A stretch of 64,000 nucleotides of DNA from Lathyrus oleraceus (Eukaryota > Streptophyta > Magnoliopsida > Fabales > Fabaceae): positions 238,871,475 through 238,935,474 of the forward strand of contig NC_066579.1 in assembly GCF_024323335.1 (NCBI RefSeq). Direction: 5' to 3'. The notes under the pieces were generated by a model. It searched no databases. It was not told where the DNA came from and saw only the letters and a program-made list of their open reading frames with translations. The position numbers and the translations under genes were made by a program. This document shows, in pieces, positions 10,559-21,729 of the stretch (positions are counted from its first letter, which is position 1; the number at the start of each line of letters is the position of its first letter).

Positions 10559-12010
10559 CTAGAAACAATCATCTAAAGCTCTGGAGACTGGAAGATAAGC
10601 TGCACGAAGCCACTTCACCTCCCTCTCATAGGCTGCCTCCATATCGGCCTTCTCTTTGGCGAGTCGATCATACTTCCTTTTCCAAAACTTGGAAGACTGA
10701 GGAAGTAGAGAAGTCAATGCATCATCAGACTTATCAATAACCTGGTGCTCAAGGAACTCTATCAAAGCATCCTTCTCCCTAATCTGCTGAAGCAACTTCT
10801 CTCATTCACGGATCCAGGCACGCGAATGGTCTTCGTCTCTCAACTCCTCTACTCCTTGGTCAGGGAGGGTTGAAGGCCCAACCACAACCAAAGGCGTAGG
10901 TCTTGGATACTCATAAGGCATGAGGTACTCAAAAGCTCTCCTCCTAACCCAAGAGGTATAGGGTTCCAAAGCGATACAGTTCTTCGGACCCAATTCCTTC
11001 ATTCCCTTCCTATGGATCTTGCGCCAAGCGCAGACCATCCTGCCCTTCAAGCCTTGGGGATCTTTACCCTCCTGAAAAAACACAATCTCTAATAGAATGT
11101 TATTAGGTTTATCCTTTAGGGGGAACCCAAGATGACGACGTGCCAAAATAGGGTTGTAGTTAATCCCACAACATGTACCAAGAAGAGGCACATGGGAGAA
11201 TTCAGCACAAGAGTCAATAATCTGCACACCATCATATACACGGTTGTACCAAAAGATATCATCATTGGTGAGAGACATAAGTCTCGTGGACCATCGTATA
11301 CATCCTTTGTTCTCCTTGAAGGCGACCGTCTGCGGCAAGTGAGAAATAAACCACTTGTACAACAGAGGCATACAACACACAATGGTACCACCACCCTTTG
11401 CATTCCTCATATGCAAAGAAAAGTAAGTGTCACCCAACAGAGTCGGAACGGGATTAAGAGTAGAGAAAATACTAATAGCGTTCACATCCACAAACTTGTC
11501 GATGTTGGGGAATAACACTAGCCCATAGATGAGAAGTACAAATATGGCCTCAAAGGCGTCCTCACTCATGGCCTTCTCATACATAATAGCTTGAGCAATG
11601 AGGAACTCATAAGGGAGACCTTGAATTCCACCTTTGGTAGTCATATGAGCACCAATCAAAGATTCATCTATATGCAACATATCAACTATCTCTTGAGAAG
11701 TAGGAACATTCTCTAAGCCACTTAACGACAACTAGTCTAGAATAGGTATACCCACAAGGTAGGCATACTCCTCAAGCGTGGGCAAAAGCTGAAAATCCGG
11801 AAATGTGAAGCAACGGTACAAGGGATCATAGAACTGCACCAATACACTCATCAATCCTTCGTCCACTTGAGTAGTCAGAACAGACAGAAGCTTCCCATAA
11901 CGAGCCTTGAAACCCAAGGGATCTAATACATAGGATGTCAAATTCCTTAGCTCTTTCAAGTCGGGTTGTCTAACACTGTACTTCTTCGTATTCCTTCTTT
12001 GTCTTTCCAT
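10559..12010 (-). pseudogene. Og1 ORF1, Ogre-specific protein before gag (PMD/DUF7745-like)
   Basis: One continuous frame of about 480 residues from the ATG at 12010 (MERQRRNTKK), broken only by TAG at 11732-11734 and TGA at 10802-10804. The N-terminal part resembles plant mobile domain / DUF7745 proteins (YRCFTFPDFQLLPTLEEYAYLVGIP, near 11740-11820). The C-terminus (about 10600-10800) is a charged heptad-like coiled coil. Position upstream of gag and this composition match Ogre ORF1, whose function is unknown. No membrane segment or signal peptide is visible. The frame extends further upstream to 12109, but that part has no conserved look. Confidence 0.82.
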
Positions 12011-12910
12011 GTCTAAAAATTTGCAAATAGACCTCTTAAGTTCCTTGAAAATTTTCTCATTATTGATGATATGGATGCAAATGGGTGCATGAATGCATGG
12101 ATGCAACAATCACACTCAAGGGTCAAGCAAAGCACACCAAACAAATGTCATGGGATGGATCAAGTCATCCTTAATATCAATCATCCATTTTGGTGGATTA
12201 TGGTTTACACCTTATCAACACCCAAGTTCCATTGATATTAAGGATACACAAGAACGGATCAACCATGAATCAAGGGTTTGTTGCAAGTCAGGAGCATGGA
12301 GTCTCGGTTAGGGACCACCCGAAGGGAGTGTACTAGGGTTTAAACCTACCAAACATGTTCTACAAGAGGTTCCCATAGTCATCATCCCATCTTTCAGATA
12401 TTATCGGATAAACGACTACTCGTAATCCAAAAATATTCTCAAGAGAGACTCTTATGAGTGTAGTATCGCGTAACAATCTTATCAAATCTTACACTTGAAC
12501 GACTTTCACACTACGTCTTAAGAATAGGCCAATATGGGCTTGGTAAACTAAGGTCCTTGGATTCTAAGGTCTATATTGGAAAGAGTAATGTCTAACCACA
12601 ACTACTTGTGTGACATTATTGATCCCAACATGACCTCCACCAAGTGAATGGGCTTGCAAGTCAACTTGCTAAGGAATAACTCCACACAAGTCAACAAGAC
12701 TATGCCATTCTCCTATCCTAAGTGCACTCGAGTTCGGGTATAGAACTCATCTCACAAAGATCACCAAGCATACAAGGAATTAATATTCAAGTAATTCAAT
12801 CATTACATACAATACAGTAATCCCAAATTGCACAAAAATATGTCACAAAAAATAATATACAATACAATACAACAAAATATGAAAAGTAGGCAAAACCCAC
12901 TAGAAATTTA
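12011..12910 (-). other. Og1 leader (5' untranslated region) between primer site and ORF1
   Basis: About 900 bp with no coding signal. The stretch from 12100 to 12350 holds a loose inverted match (ATTGATATTAAGGA near 12229 against TCCTTAATATCAAT near 12169). Long leaders are normal for Ogre. Confidence 0.6.
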
Positions 12911-12928
12911 TCCCCAGCAGAGTCGCCA
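12911..12928 (-). promoter_or_regulatory. Og1 primer binding site (tRNA-Arg type)
   Basis: On the minus strand, TGGCGACTCTGCTGGGGA begins six bases after the LTR end at 12935. The plus strand reads as a tRNA 3' end finishing in CCA at 12926-12928. Ogre is known to prime from tRNA-Arg with this sequence. Confidence 0.88.
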
Positions 12929-13835
12929 CTTTTCTATAGCGGGGTATTCGTTACCATTAGAGATATTGACTAAATCCAAGGTAAACCATACAAGTCGAGT
13001 CGCCACCGCACTTCTATTTATCCAAAGGAATGGTTAGAAAGCAAACAAAAACCTAAAAGTTTTATCGAATCAAAAACTAGTAAAAATGTCAGAGATCGGG
13101 GTAAGGGGGTTGGTTATGCAATGGGAAGGTTTTAAGCACCCAAAACATCCTAGGTACTCCTAGGGAGCCCTTTTCACATTTTGTTGTAAGGTTGGTATTT
13201 TGTGAAAATTTGTTTGTGCAAACATGATTGAAGAGATGAGAAGAGAATATACAAGTTATTTACAATTTATGTTTGGATGCATAAACCCATTGCCTACGTA
13301 CCATCTTAAAAAAAGATTAGGATAAAAACCTTGTAGTTCGGGGTAAAAATTTCAAAACAAATGGGTGAATTGATTGGTCCAAAAGCCTTAAGGTCTTTTG
13401 TTATCCAAGGGAGAAAACTCAACCTAAAACCACAAATCCACCATGTGAGGATAGCTTCAACATGCTAGTGAGGGGTTAACCCTATAATAAGCATGGAAGA
13501 CTCATTGTCCATCACTAAGGATATATGTGAGTATTACATCTACCTCGAGGATAACTTAAACCTAATAGCTAAAGGTTATGAAAAGTTTTTGATTAAGAGA
13601 GTGGCCATTGAAACCACAAAAAGGTATTTGAATGAGTTATATTTACCAATGAAAAGTATTTACAAATTATGGTCAAAGTTGACTTAAAGATTCAATTCAA
13701 AATAAGTGTTATGAAAAGAAAGTTTGAAAATCAAAAGCATAAGGCTTACGTTTCTAATGTTTAAAAGAAGTGTTAAATGTTTGCACAAAAGTTTTGGCTT
13801 GGGTTAGAGTGGAGGGAAGAAGAAGAATGGCTAAA

Positions 13836-13840
13836 GTCCT
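13836..13840. repeat. Target site duplication GTCCT (left)
   Basis: GTCCT directly precedes the inserted LTR at 13841 and recurs at 15165-15169 directly after it. The uninterrupted sequence is visible in the homologous LTR near 3061. Confidence 0.9.
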
Positions 13841-15164
13841 TGAAATTCTGGTATAGTCAGAGTTCAGATGTTCTACACGAAGTCATGACATCTGATCCAA
13901 CATTGTTACTAATACAGCAAGACAGTTATAACAATTAAAGTCTAGTACTCATATGCACTCAGTCACAGATGTCAAGACATCTGCTAATATACCACCATGC
14001 AAAGAAGAACATCTAGTTTTATCCATCTAGTGCAAAGACATAGTAGAAATCAAACATAGCCCTTATGTTTATTGATCCTGCCCAGTTATCATAATGATGT
14101 CACAACATTGATTTGAACATCACCTGTCCCAGCATTACAGATGGGTGAACTGTAACAGACCAACCAGTCTATCAGTATCAGCAGTCAATGATGAATGTCA
14201 TAACATTCTATTTTGCATTCAGACTGCAGGCTATGTGTTAGGTCTGCTATTCCCTTCATAAACAGACTCAAAACAGACTGACTTATAACAAACAAAATAT
14301 AGTGTGCAGAAGGTAAAAACACCAGTAATTGTTAACCCAGTTTGGTACAACGTTACCTACTACGGGGGCATACCAAGCCAGGAAGAAGATCCACTATTAG
14401 CAGTATTAATTCAGAGTTAAACTCCCCCGTTTACAACTCTTCACTTAATCCCTACCCAATGCAACCTATACCTAGGCACTCCTAGATAGAAACCTCCAGT
14501 TTCCATTCCTATCATTACAAGTACCATGTAATGTTTAAACAACTTGAACTTGCTTCACAGCTTCGTTCAAGAACATAACCACTCTTGCCTACAGGCTTTG
14601 AGTTACAAATAATCTCATGCTTTCAAGCACTGAGAAACACCTGGTAACCTTCCCACAGGTTGGGAGGTTTACCTCACACACACACCTCTAATTTTTACAT
14701 TGTTTGAGGCTTACAAAACTTAGGTTACAATATACTATTTATAACCTAATCACCCAATTGGATTTGGGCCTTCATAAATCGCAGCAAATCTTCTTCTTTG
14801 CTGTTACAGAGCTGGCAGAAATCTTCTGCTCAATCATGGTCTTCAATCTTTTATTTCCTAAAAGATCTCCATATTTGGGAACTGTATATTCACCAAATAT
14901 ATTACCAAATCTTCTGATTGAATCTTCAAGATCTTCACATAGGAGATAGGATATTCACCAGATCTCCTAATTAATCATAAACCAAACCAGAATTAACTGA
15001 TTCAGTTTGATACACATGTGAGAAGTCACAGTCCTGATGTCGTGACATCTTACATGACATGTTGGTCCAGATGTTGAACTTCTTCAACCCAACATATTAA
15101 AACAGCAGAGGTGATTACATATTATTTATTTTACAAAATTAATGCCAATCTTAAGGTACTAACA
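13841..15164 (-). mobile_element. Solo LTR, probably Ty1/copia, 1324 bp
   Basis: The insert breaks the Og1 LTR at a point that is intact in the copy at 1-3961. It is flanked by the 5-bp duplication GTCCT. On the minus strand it starts TGTTAGTACC (15164) and ends AATTTCA (13841), giving TG...CA ends. No primer site, polypurine tract or gene lies inside, so it is a solo LTR left by LTR-LTR recombination. A TATA-like TTATAAATAG (minus, near 14734-14743) fits a promoter. The copia assignment rests on the TGTTAG start and size and is tentative. Several GATGTC-centred palindromes occur (see findings). Confidence 0.85.
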
Positions 15165-15169
15165 GTCCT
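15165..15169. repeat. Target site duplication GTCCT (right)
   Basis: Second copy of the GTCCT duplication flanking the solo LTR at 13841-15164. Confidence 0.9.
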
Positions 15170-18100
15170 AATCATACAAGAGATGAAGGATAAGAAAAAG
15201 ACCACAAATGGAGTTCCTCCCTTGAGATCATATTGATGATCCAAGTAGCTCCCATCCTTTGGAATATGCAAGCAAAATAAGTGTAAGCTCAAGCAATCAA
15301 CATAATCAAACAAGCTCTTAGAAGATCCCCATTGTCTCTTGTATCTTTCACTTTGGATGAACATGGCAATGGTTCTTCAATTTGGCTCACATAGGATTCC
15401 CTAGCACAAAAGCACACACATCAAAGAGTTCTATGAAGCAAATCAAGCATGGACAAGAGTGAGTTTAGAGAGTTGGTCCTTCTAATCCATCTTCAACATT
15501 AAGGTCCTTTTACTCCAATTTTGCATAGGGAATGTCCTAGAAACTAAGTCCATTTGTCCATTTTTGCATTTTGTCCACAATAATCAAAACAAACAAAACA
15601 CAAGCACAATAATATATACACAATTATGTGCTCAAGTGAGCAAAAGGAAAATTGCATAAACATAAACATGTGCTCAACTGAGAAAAGGAAAAAGCAAATG
15701 AATAGTATGTACAAGAATAGTAAATGGTTAGTGTTAGAGTTAGTGTGCCATAAGGCAATTTAGTGTTATGTTAAGCAATCGTAATTGGACTTATGTAGAA
15801 GTCACAACTATCTGAGGCTGGTCAATAATAATGTAGGCAACAACACAAGTTAGAGATTTTGATTAGTGAATCAAACTCCAACAACTTGCCATGCCAAAAA
15901 GAAGAATAGAAATGATCTTGTATTGATTTAGGTTCTTTGCATGATTTAGGAAGCAACCTATCCTTAATGCAAAGCCATTCACTTGATCCATGATCAAGAT
16001 GAATTAGATTTGAATCAAAGAAGATTAAACCTCCATGTATCAATGCTAACCACCAATCTTTAACTCATTGATCAAAAAAGAAAGAAGAAGAAGAAGAAGA
16101 AGATGAAGAAATAAAGTGCATTAATGGAAATGGAATGAGATAATCAACAAGCATTGACCAAAGATGGAGAAGATCAAGGTCAAACAATAGAAAACAGAAG
16201 CAAGATGCAGATTAGAAGTCAAAAAACAAATAAAATATTTTTGGTATTTTTTTAATATCAAAATAAAACTTGAATTAAAATAATAAAGAAAGGTCAAACT
16301 TCAAACTCACTTCAAATCAACTTTGAAAAGTCCAAGTGAATTATCCCAAGTTCAATAAGGTCAAACAAAGTTTAACAAAAAATTTCAGCATTTTTAGAGG
16401 TCAGAAACTATTTTAAATCAATTAAAAATGCATAAAAATACCCTAATTGAACTAAAATCTCAAATAAATCTCAAATCAATTAATAAATTGATGAGAATAT
16501 TTTTCATAGATCTATCATTATTCAAAGAGGTTTGAAAAATATTTTTGGATATTTTGGATATCAAAAACTATTTTAAACGAATTAAAAATAAGCAGAAAAG
16601 ATAAAATTACTAAAAAATATCAAATGATAAAATAAAAAATATTAAAAATCATTTTTAGAAAGTAGAAATTAAAAGGAGAAAAATGAAATTGGTCTCATAT
16701 TTTTTGGACCAATAATGAGAGAGATGTGAATTTTTAAAGAGAAATGGAATTAAAAGAAATAAAAGAATTAAAAATCAGAAAATAGAAAATAAGGAAATAC
16801 GTGGACCGCTTGATGAAACTTCATTAATTAACGTGGGTCATCACACGGCTGAGAAGCGCGCGTTCACCATATGCGTGAGTCAAATGCAACACACCATGCC
16901 ATTAATAAAGTCATAAGGTTGGACGCGTGAGATTGAATATGGAAAAGGGAATGGACGATCCAGATCAAATCTGGAGACCAGACGGTGGCCAGCGCCACCG
17001 TCTTCTCCGGCCAAGCTCCGGCCAAGTCCAAATTTGCAGAGATTTAAATGGTAACCAAAAGACACGATCCAGACATCAATCGAGAGCTGGGGTGATATAC
17101 ATCACCCCTATACCAACCAAATCCATTCTAGATCTCTATATTGAAAGAAATTAGAAGTGGAAGATTTGTGGTGTTCATATGAACTTCATGATTTTTGAAA
17201 ATTGAAAGCACAATAATGTTGCCTCTATGCAGAGGACTTCAGATCACACAATAACAATGAGAAATAAGCACTATACAAGTTGATTCGAAGAAAATAACAG
17301 TTGAGGTAAACCTCTGATTTGCTGGGCTTTGAGTCATAATTCTTGGATGCTATTGCTTACAGTCCACACTATAGATCAAGGAGAAGAAGGTTTAGGAACT
17401 TTAAGATCTGAAAATTGATCGAGGAAACCAAAGTTCAGATCTGAAATTTGAGAGAAAAGTGAGCTAGTTCCTTTAGTGAGGGATGTAATTTCCGTTTAGC
17501 AGTAATTGGGGTGCCTTTAGGTTTAGGAATTATGAAGCTATGGCATTGTATGTATAGGCAAGGCAATGCTGAATGCATGATTTCAAATTTGCATGAATGG
17601 AAAGGGCCTCCATGCATGGGCCTGTACAGGCGCATGGAGGGCCCAATTCCAACTGGATTTGGTAGCTGATGCATGATGCAAGTAAATTGGACGTGCATAT
17701 TGGATGGTAATAGCTCATGCAATGCAAATTAAATGATGTTCCAAAATTGCACTATTAGGTTCAAGCCTTCGAAAATGCCATGTCAAAAATAGAAACACCA
17801 CCTCATGAGTAATGGTTGGAAAGCTTACTGCATAAGAATCATTTGTTATGTTGATCAAAACTCCATTTGGGCCTTGGAAATTGATGAAAAATGGCCATGA
17901 AGTGTAGGGTGCAAAACATGCACATGTGAGATTTTCAAAATTGGCCAAAGTTCAAGCCCTTCTGTCTCAATGATGCAAGTTCCAAATGACAAACTCTTCA
18001 ACATCAAAGTTGTAGATATTTTCAAGTCAATCAATTTGGACTTAAAATTTTCATCATTTGAATTTTTGATGAGTAAGTTATGGGCACTTGAAGTTGGACT

Positions 18101-19075
18101 TTTTCACATTTCAATGCATTTGGTCCAAAGTGACCTATAATGTTTTGCATTATCACATGTATTTATTTTGAGATTTTGAAATTTTTCTCAACATAACATT
18201 TTAAGTAGACATCTTAAGCTTTCCAATTCATTTGATCCCATTTCAAAATCATAAAAAATGAAGGAGTTATGTCCTTGGGAAGTTGACCCAAAATTAGGGT
18301 TTCAGTCAAAATGACCTATAATGTCTTGGAATGGATGATGACCTTCCAAGCTTCAAACCAATTTTTGATGAACATGAAAGTTGTTCATATGGTCCTTAAG
18401 AACAGTTTTTCTCTTAGGGACATCTCCTTTTGACGAACACATCAAAAGTTAGGTCTCAGTGTATTTCAAAATAGTCATATGAATTGACTGATCAATTGCT
18501 CAAGTCCATGCCTCATATCTTGATGAATTGATTATTAAGGACACTCAAATAAGTTCAAATATGTTTGAAATTATGAATGAAATAACTTCCCTTGATTGCA
18601 TTTGACCATGGGTTGAGGTTGCTTCATGAGCAATGCACAATTGATGAATAGATGAATTAGGGTTTCCTTGGGAAACAATGCTCAAGCCCCTTGATTTGCT
18701 TTGATCAAAATGATGAATTGAGATACTTGGGAGGAATATTTGATGGATGAGAGCTTTGGGAACCATCTCCATGCTTGATTTCATCTCCTCTTGGCCATAT
18801 CAATGCACATAGGATCTCCTAGAATCTTTTAGACCTTGTGACTGTTCAAGCTACAAACAAGAGATGTTAGTGACATATTTTTATGCTTTTGGTTAGTAAA
18901 TAGAATGAGAAAAGAAAAATTATACAATTCAAGCATGCTTGGTGATCTCAAACCAACTCACAAGAGATCCCACCCCAAAGGTAAGGATCCAAGATGCCTA
19001 TGATCCTTGAGGCAAGATGTAAATGCAATGTTATGATGCCATGAGGGATCTTAGGGTCAAAATTAGGGTCTTACA

Positions 19076-20110
19076 GACATCATGCGGCGTTGGAAAGTAG
19101 CTGGGGCATTACAGAGGCCGAATGGCATTCGTCTGTAGGCAAAAGTTCCATAAGGGCATGTAAAGGTAGTTTTTTCTTGATCTTCGGGGTGGATAGGTAT
19201 TTGGAAGAATCCAGAGTATCCATCCAGATAGCAGAAGTAAGCGTGTCTGGCTAGACGCTCCAACATCTGGTCTATAAATGGTAAAGGGAAATGATCCTTC
19301 CTGGTTGCTTTATTTAATTTTCTATAATCTATACACATCCACCATCCTCCTTCTAACCGTTTTGCTACATGTTCGCCTTTATCGTTTTGCACGACTGTGA
19401 TCCCTCCCTTTTTAGGTACTACATGCACAAGGCTCACCCACTTACTATCCGAGATCTGATAGATTACACCTGCCTCAAGTAACTTAAGAACTTCCTTTTT
19501 AACAACATCATTCATTATAGGGTTTATTCTTCTCTGATGTTCTCTGGAGGGTTTTCAATCTTCTTCGAGCGAAATCTGATGCATGCATACAGATGGGCTT
19601 ATACCTTTCAGGTCAAAGATATTATATCCAAAGGCTGAGGGATATCTTCGTAAAACTTCTAAAAGTTGGTTTGTTTCCTCTTGGCTCAAGGTAGCACTGA
19701 CTATAACTGGACGGTTCATCTCTTCATCGAGGAACTCATATCTCAGATTCTTAGGCAGTTCCTTAAGTTCTAAGGTTGGTTTCTTAGGGCATGGCATAGG
19801 ATCTGGGGTAAGGGATAAACATTTGTAAAGGTTATCATCGATGTAGGGTTTCTTAAAGTCATCATCTTCCAGTATGAGGGTTGATGGAAACTTAATTGTT
19901 TTTATGATTTCTTCTTGTTCTAATTCCCTAACGCATTCATCAATGATATCTAAGGCATAACATGCGTCTCCCATCACAGGTGCCATAAGAAATTTCGAAA
20001 GTATAAATTCTATTTTCTCGTCACCTACCTCGAAGGTCAAATTTCCTCTCTTGACATCTATTATGGCTCCTGCAGTTGATAAGAATGGTCTACCTAGATG
20101 GATTGGGTTT
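19076..20110 (-). pseudogene. AthM protease end and RT start (Athila fragment)
   Basis: On the minus strand this reads the end of an Athila protease (NPIHLGRPFLSTAGAIIDV near 20050-20105), the linker to RT (TFEVGDEKIEF, LKGISPSVCMH) and the first half of RT ([67 protein letters not shown]). A TGA at 19555-19557 breaks it. The RT stops at 19076, where the Og1 LTR begins. At about 20108-20112 it joins 3'UTR sequence in the opposite orientation through a short T/G-rich overlap. It is about 95% similar by eye to the same part of AthP at 28466-29460. Confidence 0.9.
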
Positions 20111-20942
20111 TTGGGTTTTAAAGACGGGTTTGAGTAAGGATGCGGTGACTTGGGAGAACTTTTTGAAACATCAGTATTGTTTTAGCACCATAGACTTCAT
20201 AAATATAGGAATCACTCCCAAAACCCCATATACCATGGCCTTAATCATCATTTCAGTATAAGTCCTCAGTAGTTTATTCCAGCAGTCAGCTCCGGCCTAC
20301 GCATCATCTACGTAGGGAACCGATGAACATAAGTGAATGATCCAGTGAAATAAATAAAAGAAAGCAAAAAGACAAATCCGGTATAGGTGACCCTCACAAA
20401 TTCATTTAAACCAAAAGAATTGTAAAAATTTGCTACAAAAAGAAAAAGAAACAGAAAAAGAAAAACTCACCCACTGTTAGTTGGTTCAGAGGTATCTGGC
20501 GCTGAACTCGGTAGGGCGGATTACGATCCGATTCCCCACAACTGCAGTTGGGTCAAATAAAAGGGTTTACACATATTTATGTGCCAGGAATCCCGTGTTT
20601 GGATTATAATCACTAACTTGTCACTCTGCTATGAAGCATGTACGGATAACGGGCTTAATGTGATTTTGCCTGAATGAAAAGGAGACAAAAAGAGATGAAG
20701 AGGAAGGCCTAGGTATTGTGGGATAATATGGGTTGTTTAATATAGGAATGGAGTTTATGTCCGTGTTTGCGGATAAGTGTCATCATGATACCCTTAGTTC
20801 ACTCAGTTAGTACCTATCACTGCATCCCGACTTGAACTTAGAAATCTTTCTAGCCCGAATCACTCGTTGACACCTATTCTTCTTCTATGAGCTTTTTAGT
20901 GTTTTGCTTGAGGACAAGCAAGGGTTTAAGTGTGGGAGAATT
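20111..20942 (+). repeat. Athila 3'UTR fragment ending in a polypurine tract
   Basis: Nearly identical to 35573-36392, the end of the AthP internal region. It ends with TTTAAGTGTGGGAGAATT (20925-20942), the polypurine tract directly before the LTR start TGATGACAC at 20943. TGAGGACAA lies 16 bp before the tract. No gene is visible. As a 3'UTR followed by an LTR that is itself followed by a primer site, it gives a tandem-element structure. Confidence 0.85.
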
Positions 20943-21240
20943 TGATGACACTAAATTTCACCGTATTTTCGACTCCGATTTCGAATGCATTTTGGTAGTT
21001 TTATGGTTATTTTGTTGTGTTATTACTATGTTTCTCTTTGTTTTCAGGTTTTTACTTTAATCGGAGCCCCGATCAAGAAAAGGAGTGAAAATGAGCTAAA
21101 AAAACTAAAATTAAGCATTTTGCACTTGTGGCTCCCACTGTGGCTGACGCCATAGGACCAGCCATGACGTGTCACAACTCAACTTCCCTCAACTGCCATG
21201 TTCCCCACTACTTACACTAAGGCTCCACAATTTAACCTTA

Positions 21241-21331
21241 TGGCGGGCGCCACAAGAAGAAATTTTTTCCCTCCCATTTTAAAACTTAAGGGCATCCTTG
21301 TCATTTCCATCATTTTACTTGCCTATAAATA
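21241..21331 (+). promoter_or_regulatory. AthP LTR promoter candidate (GC-rich motif and TATA box)
   Basis: TGGCGGGCGCCA at 21241-21252 and TATAAATA at 21324-21331. The same pair is at 36711-36722/36794-36801 and, on the minus strand, at 38941-38972/38862-38869. The hyphenated palindrome is also found upstream of ORF B (33535-33569). Confidence 0.6.
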
Positions 21332-21605
21332 CAGACTCGTTTTCATTTGTTTAATCCTCCAAACTTAGAGCAGATGCAAACTTAAAGCAAACTTAGTTTC
21401 ACTTAGGCATATATTCAGTATTTTAAAGTGGTAATCGCTTCACATTGGGGTGTTACCACAATTGTGTAATCAAGTCTGTGATCGAGTCTATAATCGAGTT
21501 TGAAGCACTTTGGAAGGAAGTTAATCCTGTCGCCATTTTCATTTCCGCTTCGCATTTTATTCAACCCTCCGATTGGAGCAGGTTTTTATTGCTTTACCTT
21601 TATCT

Positions 21606-21729
21606 AATTTATTTCTCGCACTCTCTTTACTTTATTTATTTCTCGCACTCGCTTTACTTTATTTATTTCTCGCACTCGCTTTACTTTATTTATTTCTCGC
21701 ACTCGCTTTACTTTATTTATTTTCCGCGC
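21606..21729 (+). repeat. 27-bp tandem repeat in AthP LTR (first part)
   Basis: Units of 27 bp built on TATTTCTCGCACTCGCTTTA, four to five copies, cut by the solo LTR at 21730. Because 27 is a multiple of three, long artificial reading frames run through the array. Confidence 0.9.

Larger units (their letters stand above)
3962..19075 (-). mobile_element. Og1: decayed Ogre (Tat-lineage Ty3/gypsy) retrotransposon
   Basis: Read on the minus strand the order is 5' LTR (19075 to 12935), tRNA-Arg-type primer site, leader, ORF1, gag, protease, a probable intron, RT, RNase H, archaeal-type RNase H and integrase, broken at 3962 by an oppositely oriented Ogre LTR. The extra ORF before gag, the second RNase H and the very long LTR are the accepted marks of Ogre. 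Stops and frameshifts in ORF1, gag, protease and pol, plus a deletion between RT and RNase H, make it non-functional. Its 5' end (TGTAAGACCC at 19075) is inserted in an Athila RT gene. The 3' rest of integrase and the 3' LTR must lie left of the window. Confidence 0.93.
12935..19075 (-). mobile_element. Og1 5' LTR (about 4.8 kb plus a nested solo LTR)
   Basis: Starts TGTAAGACCCTAATTTTG at 19075 and ends GCTATA at 12935 (terminal CA mutated to TA). Without the insert at 13841-15164 and its duplication it is about 4.81 kb. It is homologous along its length to 1-3961. It keeps the hairpin block (13294-13336), the primer-site-like motif about 60-70 bp from the end (near 12996-13007), the palindrome near 17608-17648 and the strongly conserved block near 15778-15827. 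The right edge abuts Athila RT sequence (flank GACAT). Confidence 0.93.

Noticed and set aside
12911..12930. tRNA gene fragment (sequence ending in CCA)
   Set aside because: Only the primer-complementary 18 bases are present, at the expected primer-site position. No cloverleaf around it.
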